Positions 20,341 through 32,903 of a stretch of 64,000 nt of DNA are shown here, piece after piece. The notes under the pieces were generated by a model. The model did no database searches. It saw nothing but the letters and a program-made list of their open reading frames with translations, and was not told where the DNA came from. Numbering within the stretch: the first letter of the stretch is position 1; each line of letters opens with the position of its first letter. Location of the stretch: NCBI RefSeq assembly GCF_018863415.1, contig NZ_JAHKSN010000008.1:105156-169155 (forward strand), read 5' to 3'. The stretch comes from Deinococcus aestuarii. Lineage in GTDB: Bacteria > Deinococcota > Deinococci > Deinococcales > Deinococcaceae. Position numbers and translations under genes: made by a program.

Positions 20341-21269
20341 TCGTAGAGGGCGAGGGGGTCTTTGGGGTCCCAGCGCAGGTAGGTGCCGAAATGGAGGTGG
20401 GTCCCCGTGGAGCGCCCGGTGTTGCCCACGCGCCCGACCGGCTGACCGGCGGCGACCCGCTCCCCGGTGCGGGCGATGGTCGAACTCAGGTGCGCGTAGC
20501 GGGTAATCCAGCCGTCCGGGTGCTCCAGCACGACCGTCCAGCCCCAGCCGCGCTCGAAGTCGGCCCGCGACTCGATCACCCGGCCCGCCCGCGCGGCGAG
20601 GACGGGCGTGCCCTGCGGCGCGAGGATGTCCACCCCGTAGTGCATCTCGCGCTCGCCGCCCAGCACCCGCGGCCCGAAGTCGCTCGTGACCGCCTTGTAC
20701 CCCGCCACCGGCCACAGCCACCCGTTTCGGGTGGCCGGGCCCGGCACGACCGGGGTCACGCGGATGGACGCCGTGCGCACCGTCGCGCCGGGCGTGCGGT
20801 TGCCGGGTCGGGGGGCCGGGGCACCCGCCGCCGCCGTCCGCCCGGGGATGCGCACGCTCGCCCCGGTCCACAGCGCCCGCCCGGCGTCCAGCCCCGGGTT
20901 GGCGCGCAGCAGTTGCGCGAGGGTCAGGCCGTACTGTCGGGCGATGACGGTCAGGTTCTCGCCGCTGCTGACCCGGTGGGTGCTCCCCGCCCCGGTGCGG
21001 CCAGGAAGGGTCAGGGTCTTGCCCGCCTGCACGTTGTTCGCGTTCCTCAGGCTGGGGTTCGCGGCCTTCAGGGCGGCCACACTGACGCCAGCCCGCCGCG
21101 CGATCAAGGTCAGGTTGTCGCCGGGCCGGACCCGGTAGGTCGTGGCGGCGCTCGCCAGACCCGCCAGCAGCAGGGTCAGGGTGGCGAGACTCCGCCGGAC
21201 GTGGGCACGAGAGGCCGCCCCACGGCTGGAGGAGCGCCGGATGAGAACGAAGTTCACAATCGCCACCAT
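20337..21269 (-). CDS. Secreted LysM / M23 metallopeptidase
   Basis: 310 residues from the ATG at 21269. A signal-anchor (about 28-43, SLATLTLLLAGLAS) is followed by two LysM domains (about 45-88 and 97-140), then a lysostaphin-type M23 domain. Zinc ligands are visible as HYGVD and HLHFG. It would bind and cut peptidoglycan outside the cytoplasmic membrane, in cell-wall remodelling or division. The start is not strongly supported: no ribosome binding site or -10 precedes it, and a GTG nearer the hydrophobic segment is possible. It overlaps the downstream ABM-like gene by four bases. Confidence 0.87.
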   Translation of the reverse strand: MVAIVNFVLIRRSSSRGAASRAHVRRSLATLTLLLAGLASAATTYRVRPGDNLTLIARRAGVSVAALKAANPSLRNANNVQAGKTLTLPGRTGAGSTHRVSSGENLTVIARQYGLTLAQLLRANPGLDAGRALWTGASVRIPGRTAAAGAPAPRPGNRTPGATVRTASIRVTPVVPGPATRNGWLWPVAGYKAVTSDFGPRVLGGEREMHYGVDILAPQGTPVLAARAGRVIESRADFERGWGWTVVLEHPDGWITRYAHLSSTIARTGERVAAGQPVGRVGNTGRSTGTHLHFGTYLRWDPKDPLALYE

Positions 21270-21369
21270 AACGGGGGGGTCATGAACTGCATGTGAAGAA
21301 TCCCGCGCCGCGTGTGGGGTTCCCCCCCGGAACCGCGTGGCAAACCTCACAGGGCGCTACCCTGCCCGC

Positions 21370-22179
21370 ATGAGCGAGCGCCCCGCCTTCTCCCCCCCGC
21401 CGGGCTTCGCGCGCCTGCGGCTGACCCTGGCCTGGGACGGGGCGGCCTTCGCGGGGTGGCAGGCCCAACGCAACGCCCCCAGCGTGCAGGAGACGCTGCA
21501 CGCCGCCTGCGCGCGGGTGGGAGGAGAGGGCGCGGCCCGCCCCGTCGCCGCCGGACGCACCGACGCCGGGGTCCACGCGGGGGCGATGCCCGCCCACCTC
21601 GACGTGCCGGACGGGTTCCGCATCCCCCCGGGGCGGCTGGCCCGCGCCCTGAACGCACACCTGCCGCCCTCCGTGGCCGTGCTGGAGGCCGCTCCCGCTC
21701 CCGGGGGCTTCCACGCCCGCTTCTCCTGCACCGAGCGGCGCTACACCTACCGGCTGCTCGCCTCGCCGCAGCGTCACCCCCTCTGGGCGGGGCGGGCGCT
21801 GCACGTTCCCGGCCCCCTCGATGTGGACGCGATGAACCGCGCCGCCTGCGCCTTAATGGGCACCCACGACTTCGCCGCCTTCGCCACCCGGGAAGACCGC
21901 CAGACCGTGCGGGAGGTGCGCGCCCTGAGCGTCCGGCCCGGTCCTCCCGTCGTCGGCGGGCGGGTGTGGGAGGTCGAGGTCGCGGGCGAGAGCTTCCTGC
22001 GCCACATGGTGCGCGGACTGGTGGGCACCCTGCTCCTCGTGGGACAGGGCAAACTCGGGCCGGAGGAGGTCGCGGGCATCCTGGCGGGCCGCCGCCGCGC
22101 GGACGCCGGGGCGAACGTGCCCGCACATGGATTGACCTTCACGGGGGCGAGTTACGCGGGGTTCGGCAAAGGGGAGTGA
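21370..22179 (+). CDS. truA: tRNA pseudouridine synthase A
   Basis: 269 residues. The catalytic aspartate is D65 in [11 protein letters not shown], the TruA active-site loop. Other conserved parts are [12 protein letters not shown] near the start, GTHDFAAFA and [14 protein letters not shown]. It makes pseudouridine at positions 38-40 in the tRNA anticodon stem. The start at 21370 is six bases after TACCCT (21358-21363), consistent with a leaderless mRNA. Its last 28 bases overlap the convergent methyltransferase gene. Confidence 0.95.
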   Translation: MSERPAFSPPPGFARLRLTLAWDGAAFAGWQAQRNAPSVQETLHAACARVGGEGAARPVAAGRTDAGVHAGAMPAHLDVPDGFRIPPGRLARALNAHLPPSVAVLEAAPAPGGFHARFSCTERRYTYRLLASPQRHPLWAGRALHVPGPLDVDAMNRAACALMGTHDFAAFATREDRQTVREVRALSVRPGPPVVGGRVWEVEVAGESFLRHMVRGLVGTLLLVGQGKLGPEEVAGILAGRRRADAGANVPAHGLTFTGASYAGFGKGE

Positions 22180-22967
22180 CCCAGGGCGAGGAGATGGGCG
22201 CTGACCCCGAAAAGGGCGGGGTCCCGCTCCGTTCGGCGGATCACGTCGAGCAGTCGCCCGCGTCGTTCCGGGTCTACCCACCGCGCGTCGAAATCCGGCA
22301 CGACGTTGCCCAGCCCCTCCACCGCGTAGAGGTCCACGTTCCAAAACCCGGCCTCCTCCACCTCCCGCCGCAGTTCCTCGGGGCGGTGGCAGTAGGCGGT
22401 GGTGAACCAGCCGGGGGCAGAGGCTGGCGGCTGATGGACTCCACCCTCCAGCGTCGCGTCTCTCATCGCCCGGAAGCGTTCGTCCGCGTCCATCCCCGCG
22501 AGAAGCCCGTCCACCGTGCTCGCCGTGCGGGCGATGGCCGCCGCGAGCACCACCCCGCCCGGACGTAGACAGCGCCTCGCCTCGGTCAGTGCCAACCTCC
22601 GGTCCCCCTCCCCCGTCAGGTGATAGAGCGGCCCGAACAGGAGCACGGCGTCGGCGCTCCCGTCCGGGAAGGGCAGCGCCCGCGCGTCCCCGACCGTGGC
22701 GGAGGCGAGCCCGGCCAGCGCGGGATCGGCCCGAGCCCGTTCGATGTGCCCGGCCATCGCGTCGAGCAGGTGGACGGTGTACCCCTCCTCCAGCAGCGGG
22801 CGGGCGTAGGGTCCGGTGCCCCCGCCCACGTCGAGCACGGTGGCGGGCGGGGGCGGCAGGAAGCGCGCGAGGAGTTCCCGCGTCCGCTCGAACTCCAGCC
22901 GGTTGCTCCCGCGCGTCAGGCGGTCGTGTTCCCGGTCCTGCGCGTAATACGGCGCGATCTCGTCCAT
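22152..22967 (-). CDS. Class I SAM-dependent methyltransferase (UbiE/Methyltransf_11 type)
   Basis: 271 residues. SAM-binding [15 protein letters not shown] is at about 44-58. The acidic loop LLDAMAGH and the post-motif [24 protein letters not shown] are typical of small-molecule C- or O-methyltransferases. The first residues ([17 protein letters not shown]) are common to family members called class I methyltransferases. Substrate unknown. The start at 22967 has TACCCT five bases upstream. Convergent overlap of 28 bases with truA. Confidence 0.82.
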   Translation of the reverse strand: MDEIAPYYAQDREHDRLTRGSNRLEFERTRELLARFLPPPPATVLDVGGGTGPYARPLLEEGYTVHLLDAMAGHIERARADPALAGLASATVGDARALPFPDGSADAVLLFGPLYHLTGEGDRRLALTEARRCLRPGGVVLAAAIARTASTVDGLLAGMDADERFRAMRDATLEGGVHQPPASAPGWFTTAYCHRPEELRREVEEAGFWNVDLYAVEGLGNVVPDFDARWVDPERRGRLLDVIRRTERDPALFGVSAHLLALGHSPLPNPA

Positions 22968-22987
22968 AGCGCAGGGTAGGCGAGGAG

Positions 22988-23572
22988 TCAGCGGAGGGTA
23001 TCGGCCGGATGACCTGGTGACGCCTCCCCGGCCTCGGCGACCTGACGGAGACCGCCTTCCAGCCTCGGCATCGCCGCCAGCGCGTCCCGCAGCGCCCCCG
23101 TCTGTGCCCGCAGATTCTCCAGCGCCAGGCGCCGCCGCTCGCCATTCATGAACTGCCGGGGCACCCGTTCGACCTTGGGCGGCGCGTCTTCCATGCAGCG
23201 CAGCAGGCGACCGAGCCCGGCGTGTTGCCCCCCGACCTCCGCCGCGACCCGCCGCAACCTCTCGCGGTCGGCGGGGTCCAGGGCCGCCCCATTCTCCGCC
23301 CTCTCCAGAAGCCCACGGGCCGACGCGACCTCGCCGGTCAGCCCTTCGATGGTGGCCGCCCACGCGGGCAGGCCCTGGCCCGTCTGCCGCAGGATTTCCG
23401 CGCTCACCGCCGACTCCGCGAAGCCGCGCACGAAGCGGGGGAGGGCCGCGAAGGCCGTCTCCGCCTCTGTCTTCGCGGCGTTCAGGCGCGCGAAGCCGTC
23501 CAGCACCGCCGAGGCCGCACGAAAGGTCTCCTCACGGTCGGCGGCGAACTCCACGGGCATGGCGTCGTCCAT
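22988..23572 (-). CDS. Hypothetical all-helical protein
   Basis: 194 residues, no signal peptide or membrane segment. The sequence is almost entirely charged amphipathic helix with Ala/Leu/Arg/Glu heptad-like patterns, so a helical bundle or coiled-coil protein is likely. I recognise no family. The ATG at 23572 is six bases after TAGCCT (revcomp of 23579-23584), supporting it over the in-frame Met at residue 5. It is 20 bases upstream of the methyltransferase gene and may be co-transcribed. Confidence 0.6.
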   Translation of the reverse strand: MDDAMPVEFAADREETFRAASAVLDGFARLNAAKTEAETAFAALPRFVRGFAESAVSAEILRQTGQGLPAWAATIEGLTGEVASARGLLERAENGAALDPADRERLRRVAAEVGGQHAGLGRLLRCMEDAPPKVERVPRQFMNGERRRLALENLRAQTGALRDALAAMPRLEGGLRQVAEAGEASPGHPADTLR

Positions 23573-23642
23573 GCCCCGAGGCTAACAAAAGGGCGGGGGG
23601 CAGGAACCCGCAAGCTCCCGTCCCCTCCTTCACCTGACGCCC

Positions 23643-24519
<877 letters not shown>

Positions 24520-24527
<8 letters not shown>

Positions 24528-25719
24528 GGCTCTTCTCCTTTGGGTGCGGCTCCTGAGAATGCGAAGGCAGGCCGAGGCGGCGGGCCACCTCACCTTTCGG
24601 GCGGGTCAGACCGCTGCGAGCGTCCAGATACTCGCGGTAGACGGGATCGAAAGAATGGACGAGGACGGCCATCACCCCGTGGTGGTTGACCTCCAGCCCG
24701 GCGATCACGAAGCCCGCCCGCAGCTTGGGCACGAGGACGGCGTTGTTGGTGGCGTGGTGATGACTGCGGACCACGGTGTAGCCCTCGTCCCGGAAGGTGG
24801 TGAGCAGGTGCGCGAGGAGCCGGGTGTACAGGCCGCGTCCCCGGTGCCCCGGCAGCAGGGCCGTGTTGCTCATGTACAGGGTGCGCTCGTCCCATCCCCG
24901 GGCGGAGTGCCAGCCCACGACCTCGCCGCCGCGCGCGATCAGCCACGCGAAGGTCGGAGTGTCGGGCCGGGGCAGCCTCGGCGTCTCGCCCCAGTCGAAG
25001 GTCGCCGTGTCGTAGGCGCAGCTTTCCAACTGCGCGTACACCTCGCGGTAAACGTCGTTGGAGACGGTGTGGACGGTGTAGCCGTCGCCGAGATCGAAGG
25101 CGGGCTCGGTTCCGGCGGGAAGGGACACGCTGACCGGCTCCCCCTGCGCCGCCCTCCCGGCCACGTCGCCCAGCCCCAGCCGCCGCGCCACCTCGCCCGA
25201 CGCCTGCCGAAAGCCGCTGCGGACGTGCATGGCCTCCCGGTAGCCACCGTCGAGGCTCAGCGTCAGCGCCACGTTCACTCCACCCTCGTACAGGTTCAGT
25301 CCCTGGAGGAAGAACCCGGCGCGCAGCTTGGGCACGATCACCCGGTTGTTGGTGGCGCGGTGGTGGCTCTGCACCAGGGTATAGCCCGCCTCGCGGAAGG
25401 TGTCGAGGAGATGCGGCAGGAGCCGGGTGTACAGCCCTTTCCCCTGGTGCTCCGGCAGAATCCCGGTATCTGCCATGTACACCGCGCGCTCGCCTTGCTG
25501 GTGGGCGTGGTGCCAGCCGATCAGGTTCTCCCCGTGGTAGAGGCCCCACTGGAAGCTTTCGCCAAGGGGTCGTGGCGCCTTGGTCGGCGGGTCGAAGGCA
25601 TACAGCGAGCCCCCGCCGAAAATGCGTCCCTCCAGCCGGGCGCACGCCTCACGGTACGCCTCCAGGCTGATGGGCCGCGCCTCGTACCCGTCCCTAAGCG
25701 CGACTACCCGCCCGTCCAC
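24520..25719 (-). CDS. Tandem GNAT acetyltransferase in the agmatine operon
   Basis: 399 residues made of two GNAT domains, roughly 1-195 and 205-399. Each half has its own acetyl-CoA loop: LPEHQGKGLYTRLLPHLL in the first and LPGHRGRGLYTRLLAHLL in the second, and both continue into a near-identical HHRATNN/HHHATNN and VPKLRAGF segment. So it is an internal duplication. It starts with GTG at 25719 inside the last 16 bases of aguA and overlaps aguB by eight bases, which suggests coupling. Polyamine or agmatine-derived substrates are a reasonable inference, unproven. Confidence 0.85.
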
Positions 25720-26855
25720 GGCTCTCCCACGGGCTGCTGCTGGGTCATGCAGTGGAAGCTGCCGCCGCCCTCGATGATCTTGCGGCTGGAGAGCCCGATC
25801 ACCTCCCGCCCGGGGAAGAGGGGCCGCAGCACCTCCAGCGCCCGCTCGTCGTTGGGGTCCCCGTACTGCGGGACGACCACGAACCCGTTCCCGACGTAGA
25901 AGTTCGCGTAGGTGGGCGGCAGACGGCCCTCTGCCCCCTCCAGCCGGTTCACCGGGAGGGGCAACTCCACGATGCGGAAGGGTCGCCCCCGCGCGTCTGT
26001 CATCGCCCGCAGGTCCGCGAGGTTCTTCGCCATGACGGGGTGGTTGGCGTCCGAGGGGTCCTCCGCCACGCTCGTCACGATGGTGCGCTCGTCCGTGAAA
26101 CGGGTGATCGTGTCGATGTGCCCGTCAGTGTGGTCGTTCTCCAACCCGCCATCCAACCACAGCAGCTTCTCCACCCCGAGGGTGTCGCTCAGCAGGGCCG
26201 CGTAGTCCTCCTCGGTTAGGCCCGGGTTGCGCGCCTCGCTCAGGAAGCACGAGCGGGTGGTCAGGCCCACGCGCGCGCCGTTGACCTCCAGGCCGCCGCC
26301 CTCCAGCACCTCGGGGCGGTCCCAGTGCCTTATGCCGAGGAAGGCGGCGACGTACTCGGGCACCTCGTCGTCCTGCTCCCAGCGGAACTTGCCGCCCCAG
26401 GCATTGAATTTCCAGTTGATGAGGGAGAGCGCAGGCGGCTGAGCGGCGGGTGAGGGGACCTGCGCCGACCCGTCCCCCGTCACCCGGTCCTCACGCGTCA
26501 CAAAGATCGGCCCGTTGTCCCGAATCCACACGTCGTCGAGGGGGACGCGGTGGAGGGTCACGTCCACCCCATCGCCCAGCCGCCGCCGCGCGTCTCCTTC
26601 GCTCTCCTCGTCGCGCACGAGGAGGTGAACGGGCTCGAAGCGGGCAATCGTGCGCACCAGCTCCGCGAACTCGGCGCGCACGCCCTCCAGGTGGCCGAAC
26701 CACAGCTCGTCGTCACCGGGCCAGCTCATCCAGGTCGCCGCGTGGGGGGCCCACTCGGGCGGCATGGCGAAGCCCGACTCGCGCGGGGTGGGGTCCTGCG
26801 GGGTCAGGTGCGCGGCGGTGGGAGAGGGGGGGCGGGACGTGCTCACGGCGCGCAT
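25704..26855 (-). CDS. aguA: Agmatine deiminase
   Basis: 383 residues. The catalytic cysteine is in GGGSFHCMTQQQP near the C-terminus; VWIRDNGPIFV, GGLENDHTDGHID and GGGLEVNG hold the other conserved active-site residues of the peptidyl-arginine-deiminase-like fold. It converts agmatine to N-carbamoylputrescine, the step before AguB. The first ATG considered is at 26855 (MRAVSTSRP); a GTG three codons later is possible. No clear promoter or Shine-Dalgarno precedes it. It is the first gene of the three-gene polyamine operon. Confidence 0.94.
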   Translation of the reverse strand: MRAVSTSRPPSPTAAHLTPQDPTPRESGFAMPPEWAPHAATWMSWPGDDELWFGHLEGVRAEFAELVRTIARFEPVHLLVRDEESEGDARRRLGDGVDVTLHRVPLDDVWIRDNGPIFVTREDRVTGDGSAQVPSPAAQPPALSLINWKFNAWGGKFRWEQDDEVPEYVAAFLGIRHWDRPEVLEGGGLEVNGARVGLTTRSCFLSEARNPGLTEEDYAALLSDTLGVEKLLWLDGGLENDHTDGHIDTITRFTDERTIVTSVAEDPSDANHPVMAKNLADLRAMTDARGRPFRIVELPLPVNRLEGAEGRLPPTYANFYVGNGFVVVPQYGDPNDERALEVLRPLFPGREVIGLSSRKIIEGGGSFHCMTQQQPVGEPWTGG

Positions 26856-26908
26856 TGTCGCACCCCCGCATCTGGGGAAGGTGACGCGGGTGGTCCTGGG
26901 GGCGAGGC

Positions 26909-27169
26909 TCAGCCCAGCAGCGTGGAGTCGCCGGGGCAGGCCAGCGCGCGGAACCCGGCGGCCTTCTCGGACAGGCCCATCTCGTCGTAGCAGGCGGCGA
27001 GCTTGAGGGCGAAAAACTGGGTGGCGCGGCAGTCCTCGCGGCGTTCGGCGGCCTCCAGGCACACCCGGTAGTGCATCACGGCGAGGTGGTACTGCGCTCC
27101 AGACGCGGCGTGTTCGGCCCGGCAATGGCTCATTCTCAGGGACACGATGTCAGTCGCCAGCGCTTTCAT
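26909..27169 (-). CDS. Small hypothetical TPR-like protein
   Basis: 86 residues from the ATG at 27169. The alpha-helical pattern (MHYRVCLEAAERREDCRATQFFALKLAACYDEMGLSEKAAGF) resembles two TPR-like helix pairs, with five cysteines. The start is seven bases after TAGACT (revcomp of 27177-27182), consistent with leaderless transcription, and preferred over an ATG six codons upstream. The function is unknown. Confidence 0.6.
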   Translation of the reverse strand: MKALATDIVSLRMSHCRAEHAASGAQYHLAVMHYRVCLEAAERREDCRATQFFALKLAACYDEMGLSEKAAGFRALACPGDSTLLG

Positions 27170-27262
27170 GATCCCAAGTCTAAACACGCCTCCGACGACA
27201 TGAATGAAAGGTGAATCCGATTTCCCCGCGTCCTCGGAGCCGCCTCACGTGCTCCCCAGAGG

Positions 27263-28651
<1,389 letters not shown>

Positions 28652-28803
28652 GGAGGGCAGGATAACGGGCCCGCGTTCTCCCCCGCCGCCGAGAGTGGAA
28701 AACCAACCTTTACACGAGTCATTCCTGGGGCCACTTCTGACCCTGATGAGGCCCAAAAATAGCGACTCCGGCTGCCCAAGTGAGAGCTAGTAGAAAACCA
28801 GAC

Positions 28804-28835
28804 TTGACATTTTGTGCTTCAGATGTTTCTATTCT
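28804..28835 (+). promoter_or_regulatory. AT-rich promoter of the SHOCT/DUF2089 operon
   Basis: TTGACA at 28804-28809. Possible -10 hexamers are TTCTAT (28827-28832, 17-bp spacer) or TATTCT (28830-28835, 20-bp spacer). The region 28740-28850 is much more AT-rich than its surroundings. AAAGGAGG at 28839-28846 is a strong Shine-Dalgarno for the ATG at 28852. Confidence 0.55.
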
Positions 28836-28851
28836 CTCAAAGGAGGGGCGC

Positions 28852-29724
<873 letters not shown>

Positions 29725-29737
29725 GGGGGGAAGCGAG

Positions 29738-30382
29738 ATGAGAGAAAAGGTCAAACGTCTGCTCGACCTCGTGCGCGCGGGACGCCTGAGCCTCGACGAC
29801 GCCGCGCCGCTGCTCGCCGCCCTCAGCCCCAAGCTCGCCCTGACGGAGGGCGACCGCGAACTCGTCGCCTCGCTCCTCGCCCGCGAGGAGATGGAGACCG
29901 GGCAGGTTGCCGAACACCTGCTGCTGCTGCGCGGGGTGCGTGACGTGCCTCAGCCGCCCCCGCCCCCCCGGGCCCCGGGCACGCTGGGTTCGGCGGAGTG
30001 GGTGCGAACGGGTCCGCTGCCGCGCAGCGTGGTGGACCGCCTGACGGGAGGAATCGATACCATCATGGAACGAGTCGGAGAGTCCGTGGACCGCGCCTTC
30101 GAGGGCGGCCCTCCTCGCCCGCCGCGCGGTGCCCCGACCTCTGCCCGCGTCCTGCGCGTGCAGGTCGAGTCCTCGGAGGGGGACGAGTACGCGGCGAACC
30201 TGCCCGTCAGCCTCGCGCCGCACCTGCACCGGCTGATTCCCGCCCACGGCATCCGGGCGCTGGAACGCGCGGGCCTGAGCGTCGAGGCCCTGCAACTCCT
30301 GATCGAGGCCGACCCCCCGCCCGGCGACCTGATCGACGCCGAGGACAGCGAGGGCAACAGCGTCAAACTCAGCCTGAAGTGA
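29738..30382 (+). CDS. SHOCT-like helical protein of unknown function
   Basis: 214 residues. The N-terminus VKRLLDLVRAGRLSLDDAAPLLAAL repeats the SHOCT-like motif of its neighbours. A proline-rich linker (about 75-90) leads to a C-terminal domain containing VLRVQVESSEGDEYAANLPVSLAP, which recalls beta-sandwich domains found downstream of SHOCT modules. It begins 13 bases after the preceding stop, with GGGGGGAAGCGAG upstream of ATG. The function is unknown; cytoplasmic by lack of signal or membrane segment. Confidence 0.75.
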   Translation: MREKVKRLLDLVRAGRLSLDDAAPLLAALSPKLALTEGDRELVASLLAREEMETGQVAEHLLLLRGVRDVPQPPPPPRAPGTLGSAEWVRTGPLPRSVVDRLTGGIDTIMERVGESVDRAFEGGPPRPPRGAPTSARVLRVQVESSEGDEYAANLPVSLAPHLHRLIPAHGIRALERAGLSVEALQLLIEADPPPGDLIDAEDSEGNSVKLSLK

Positions 30383-30401
30383 AGCGGAAGGCTCCAGGCA
30401 C

Positions 30402-30435
30402 AGGGCAGAAGGCTTTTCGGGTGGCCTTTTGCCCT
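30402..30435 (+). terminator. Hairpin between the SHOCT gene and the DUF2089 gene
   Basis: AGGGCA-GA-AGGC / GCCT-TT-TGCCCT with a ten-base loop that includes TTTT. It may be a partial terminator or processing hairpin, because the next gene has its own TAGAGT element at 30455-30460. Confidence 0.5.
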
Positions 30436-30466
30436 CGCCCTTCGGCCATCTGCGTAGAGTGACCCC

Positions 30467-30823
30467 ATGCCCCGCCCCCTGCCCCTGCCCTTTCCGGACG
30501 AGACGGAAGCGCCACTCGTCACGGAGCTGCGTTTTCCGACGAGCGGCGTCACTGTGCGCGGCGTGTTCGAGCTCAACGAGTTCGCCACCCTGACGCCCGA
30601 GAACCTCGACTTCCTGCGCCTGTACATCCGCGTGCGCGGCAACCTCAAGGAGGTCGAGCGGGTGCTGGGCCTGAGCTACCCCACCGTCCGTGCCCGCTTC
30701 GACACCCTGCTGCGCGCCATCGGCTACGAGCCCGAAGCCGCCGATCCCCAGTCCGAGGTGCTCGAAAGGCTCGAACGCGGCGAGATCACCCCGGACGAGG
30801 CGGCCAGGAAGCTGCGGCGCTGA
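30467..30823 (+). CDS. DUF2089 family protein
   Basis: 118 residues. The central motif LYIRVRGNLKEVERVLGLSYPTVRARFDTLL (about 45-75) is the DUF2089 HTH-like signature and suggests DNA binding or regulation. The C-terminal VLERLERGEITPDEAARKLRR is again a SHOCT-like motif, as in the two genes upstream. The start is six bases after TAGAGT (30455-30460). It lacks the N-terminal zinc ribbon that many DUF2089 members have. Probably a regulator of the same operon, as inferred from context. Confidence 0.82.
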   Translation: MPRPLPLPFPDETEAPLVTELRFPTSGVTVRGVFELNEFATLTPENLDFLRLYIRVRGNLKEVERVLGLSYPTVRARFDTLLRAIGYEPEAADPQSEVLERLERGEITPDEAARKLRR

Positions 30824-30853
30824 GGGGCCGGTCCCCTCTCCTGCCCGACCGGC

Positions 30854-31738
30854 CTACCAGCGGCTCATCTCACGCACGAAGCTGTCCGCCTGGTAGCCGA
30901 TGCTGTAGGCCTCCATCGCGTCGTGCAGCATCTTCGCCCACTCCAGGTCGTCTTGCACCAGCTTCGCCCAACCCCGCTGGATGGGGGCTCCCCCCGCCGA
31001 CGGGAACAGCTTGCTGCGGCTGGTCAGCCCCAGGCGGTGCAGGTAGTCCCCCACCTGCGCCGTCGTCTTCACCTGTTGCCGCGCCAGCGCCGTGAGCTGC
31101 GCCCGCTCGGCCCGCCCGGTCTTGGCCCACTGGGTCTGGATCGCCAGCCCGTACGTCGGCGCGTAGTCGATGCGCTGCTGAACCGACCCCGGCAGGTCGC
31201 GCCACCGCCTCACCAGGTCGCGGGTCTCGGCGGGCTCCTGGGCGGCGCTGATCGGGTTCACCCCCGCCAGCGAGGCCACGAAGCGGTGCGCCCCGAACCA
31301 AGCCCTGAGCGAGAACGCCGTCAGCAGGTACCGGGTCTCGGGGTCGGCGGCCAGCACGGGGCGGTGCCGCAGGACGGCGGCGCTGAACGCCTGGGGCCGC
31401 CTCTGGTGGTTCCAGTACGCGTTGTGGAAGTACAGGTGCAGCATGTCCACCCGCCTCACCGGGCTCAGCGTCTGCAACTGCTTCACCGCGGCCACGTCGG
31501 CGGCGATGTCACGGCGCTCCTTGGCAGGGTCGCGGCGGAACTGCGCCTGCTCGTCTTTGAGGATGGCGGCCTTTTCGGCGGCGCTGAAGGTGCCCCCCGA
31601 CATCAGTTCACCGAGCCGGTAGGTCGCCGCGAGGTCGGCGGCGGTCAGCGTGTCCCGGCCCGCCGAGGCGGGTGAACCGAGAGCGAGGGTGAGGACGAGC
31701 GAGCCCAGAGCCAGGCTGCTCCGCGGAGCGGGTCGCAT
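30854..31738 (-). CDS. Secreted helical protein of unknown function
   Basis: 294 residues with a Sec signal peptide (LALGSLVLTLALGSPASA, cleavage near residue 26). The mature protein is helical and rich in charged residues, with no recognised domain. The start at 31738 is six bases after TAGGCT (revcomp of 31745-31750). It converges on the DUF2089 gene, with 30 bases between the stops. The likely location is the periplasm or cell surface. Confidence 0.65.
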   Translation of the reverse strand: MRPAPRSSLALGSLVLTLALGSPASAGRDTLTAADLAATYRLGELMSGGTFSAAEKAAILKDEQAQFRRDPAKERRDIAADVAAVKQLQTLSPVRRVDMLHLYFHNAYWNHQRRPQAFSAAVLRHRPVLAADPETRYLLTAFSLRAWFGAHRFVASLAGVNPISAAQEPAETRDLVRRWRDLPGSVQQRIDYAPTYGLAIQTQWAKTGRAERAQLTALARQQVKTTAQVGDYLHRLGLTSRSKLFPSAGGAPIQRGWAKLVQDDLEWAKMLHDAMEAYSIGYQADSFVREMSRW

Positions 31739-31795
31739 GTCCGAAGCCTACCCGGGCCGGGCGCTCTTGCCAACCTGGCCGGTCCGGAGAGCGCC

Positions 31796-32348
31796 TCAGA
31801 GCACGCCCAGGTAGATCTCGTCCAGCGTGAGGCTGCGGCCCAGGCAGGCGATCTCGATGCCGCCGCTCCCGCTCAGGTCCTGCAACGTCCAGCCGCCCGC
31901 CTGCCGCCCGTAGGCGTACACGCGCCGCTCCTTCTGCTCCACGATCAGGTAGGTCTGGAGGGAGGGGATGGCGATGTAGACGCCGTATTTCCCGAAGCGG
32001 TCGTGAGAGGCCGTGCTTTGCGAGAGCACTTCCACGAGCAGGCAGGGGAGGTCTCGGCGTCGTTATCGCCGCTGTCACGGTCGCAGACGAGCGGCACGTC
32101 GGGGTAGGAGGCGTTGTCCTCGACCCTCAGCTTCATGTCGTTCTGGTAGAGGCGGCACCCGGCGCGCACGGCGTCTAGGTACAGCGTCCCGAAGATGTTG
32201 CCACTGATCAGGACGTGGGGCCGACTCGCCCCGCCTGCCCGTGCAGCGGATACACGAAGCCGCCCACATACTCGCGCCTGTAGGGGCTCTTCTCCTCCGT
32301 GCGCAGGAATTCCTCCACGCTCATCGCTCGGGGGGCGGGGTCGCCCAT
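31796..32348 (-). pseudogene. Uma2 family endonuclease, broken by two frameshifts
   Basis: A DUF820/Uma2-like PD-(D/E)XK nuclease can be assembled only by changing frame twice. Segment 1 (from 32348) reads SVEEFLRTEEKSPYRREYVGG. Segment 2, after a shift near 32225, reads HVLISGNIFGTLYLD and DNASYPDVPLVCD. Segment 3, after a shift near 32050, reads VEVLSQSTASHDRFGKY and IPSLQTYLIVEQKERRVYAY to the stop at 31796. Both shifts look like single-base losses. The start is six bases after TACGAT. It overlaps the end of the GNAT gene by 28 bases. Sequencing error is possible. Confidence 0.8.
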
Positions 32349-32887
32349 GCCTCCATCGTAAGCTGCGCGAGGTCGTCCCACACCATCCGCACCTCGCGCA
32401 GTTCGCCGCCGGGAAGCGGCTCGGTCCTCTCGCCCGCCTCACGTCCGCCCAGGTGGGCATAGAAGGCGCGGGTGGGGTTTTGATCCAGCACCCACAGGGC
32501 CAGCGAGCGGAACCCTCGGGCCTGCAACTCGCGCGCCACAGCCGAGACGAGCGCACGCCCGATGCCCTGCCCGTGTGCGGATTTCAGCGCGTAGAGCGTA
32601 TACAGCTCCGCGTCGAAGCCGGGGTGCTCGCGTGCCGGGCCGCCCGAGGCGAAGGCGACGACCTTCCCCTCCCGCTCGGCGACGAGGACGATCTCGCCCG
32701 TCTCGGCGCTCAGGTGGCGGGCCCAGAAGCCTTCGCGCCGCTCGCGGGCCACCTCGCCCGTCGCCCGGGTCAGGAAGTCTTCCGGCATCAGCCCCGTGTA
32801 CGTCTCCCGCCAGCTCGTGACATGGACGTGGGCGAGGCCCGGCGCGTCGGCGGGGACGGCGGGGCGGACGAGGAAGGGCCGGGTCAT
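32321..32887 (-). CDS. GNAT family N-acetyltransferase
   Basis: 188 residues, one GNAT domain. The acetyl-CoA binding loop is LYALKSAHGQGIGRALVSAVA (about 97-115), and the C-terminal beta strand has ALWVLDQNPTRAFYAHLGG, typical of the family. The substrate is unknown. The start at 32887 has TACCCT five bases upstream. It overlaps the Uma2 pseudogene by 28 bases at its 3' end. Confidence 0.85.
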   Translation of the reverse strand: MTRPFLVRPAVPADAPGLAHVHVTSWRETYTGLMPEDFLTRATGEVARERREGFWARHLSAETGEIVLVAEREGKVVAFASGGPAREHPGFDAELYTLYALKSAHGQGIGRALVSAVARELQARGFRSLALWVLDQNPTRAFYAHLGGREAGERTEPLPGGELREVRMVWDDLAQLTMEAWATPPPER

Positions 32888-32903
32888 GGCCCAGGGTACG
32901 GGG

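Noticed and set aside
27170..27190. TTTAGACT(T)GGG shared with the region near 50590 as a possible common operator
   Set aside because: At 27177-27182 it is better explained as the leaderless -10 TAGACT; two partial matches are too few for an operator claim.
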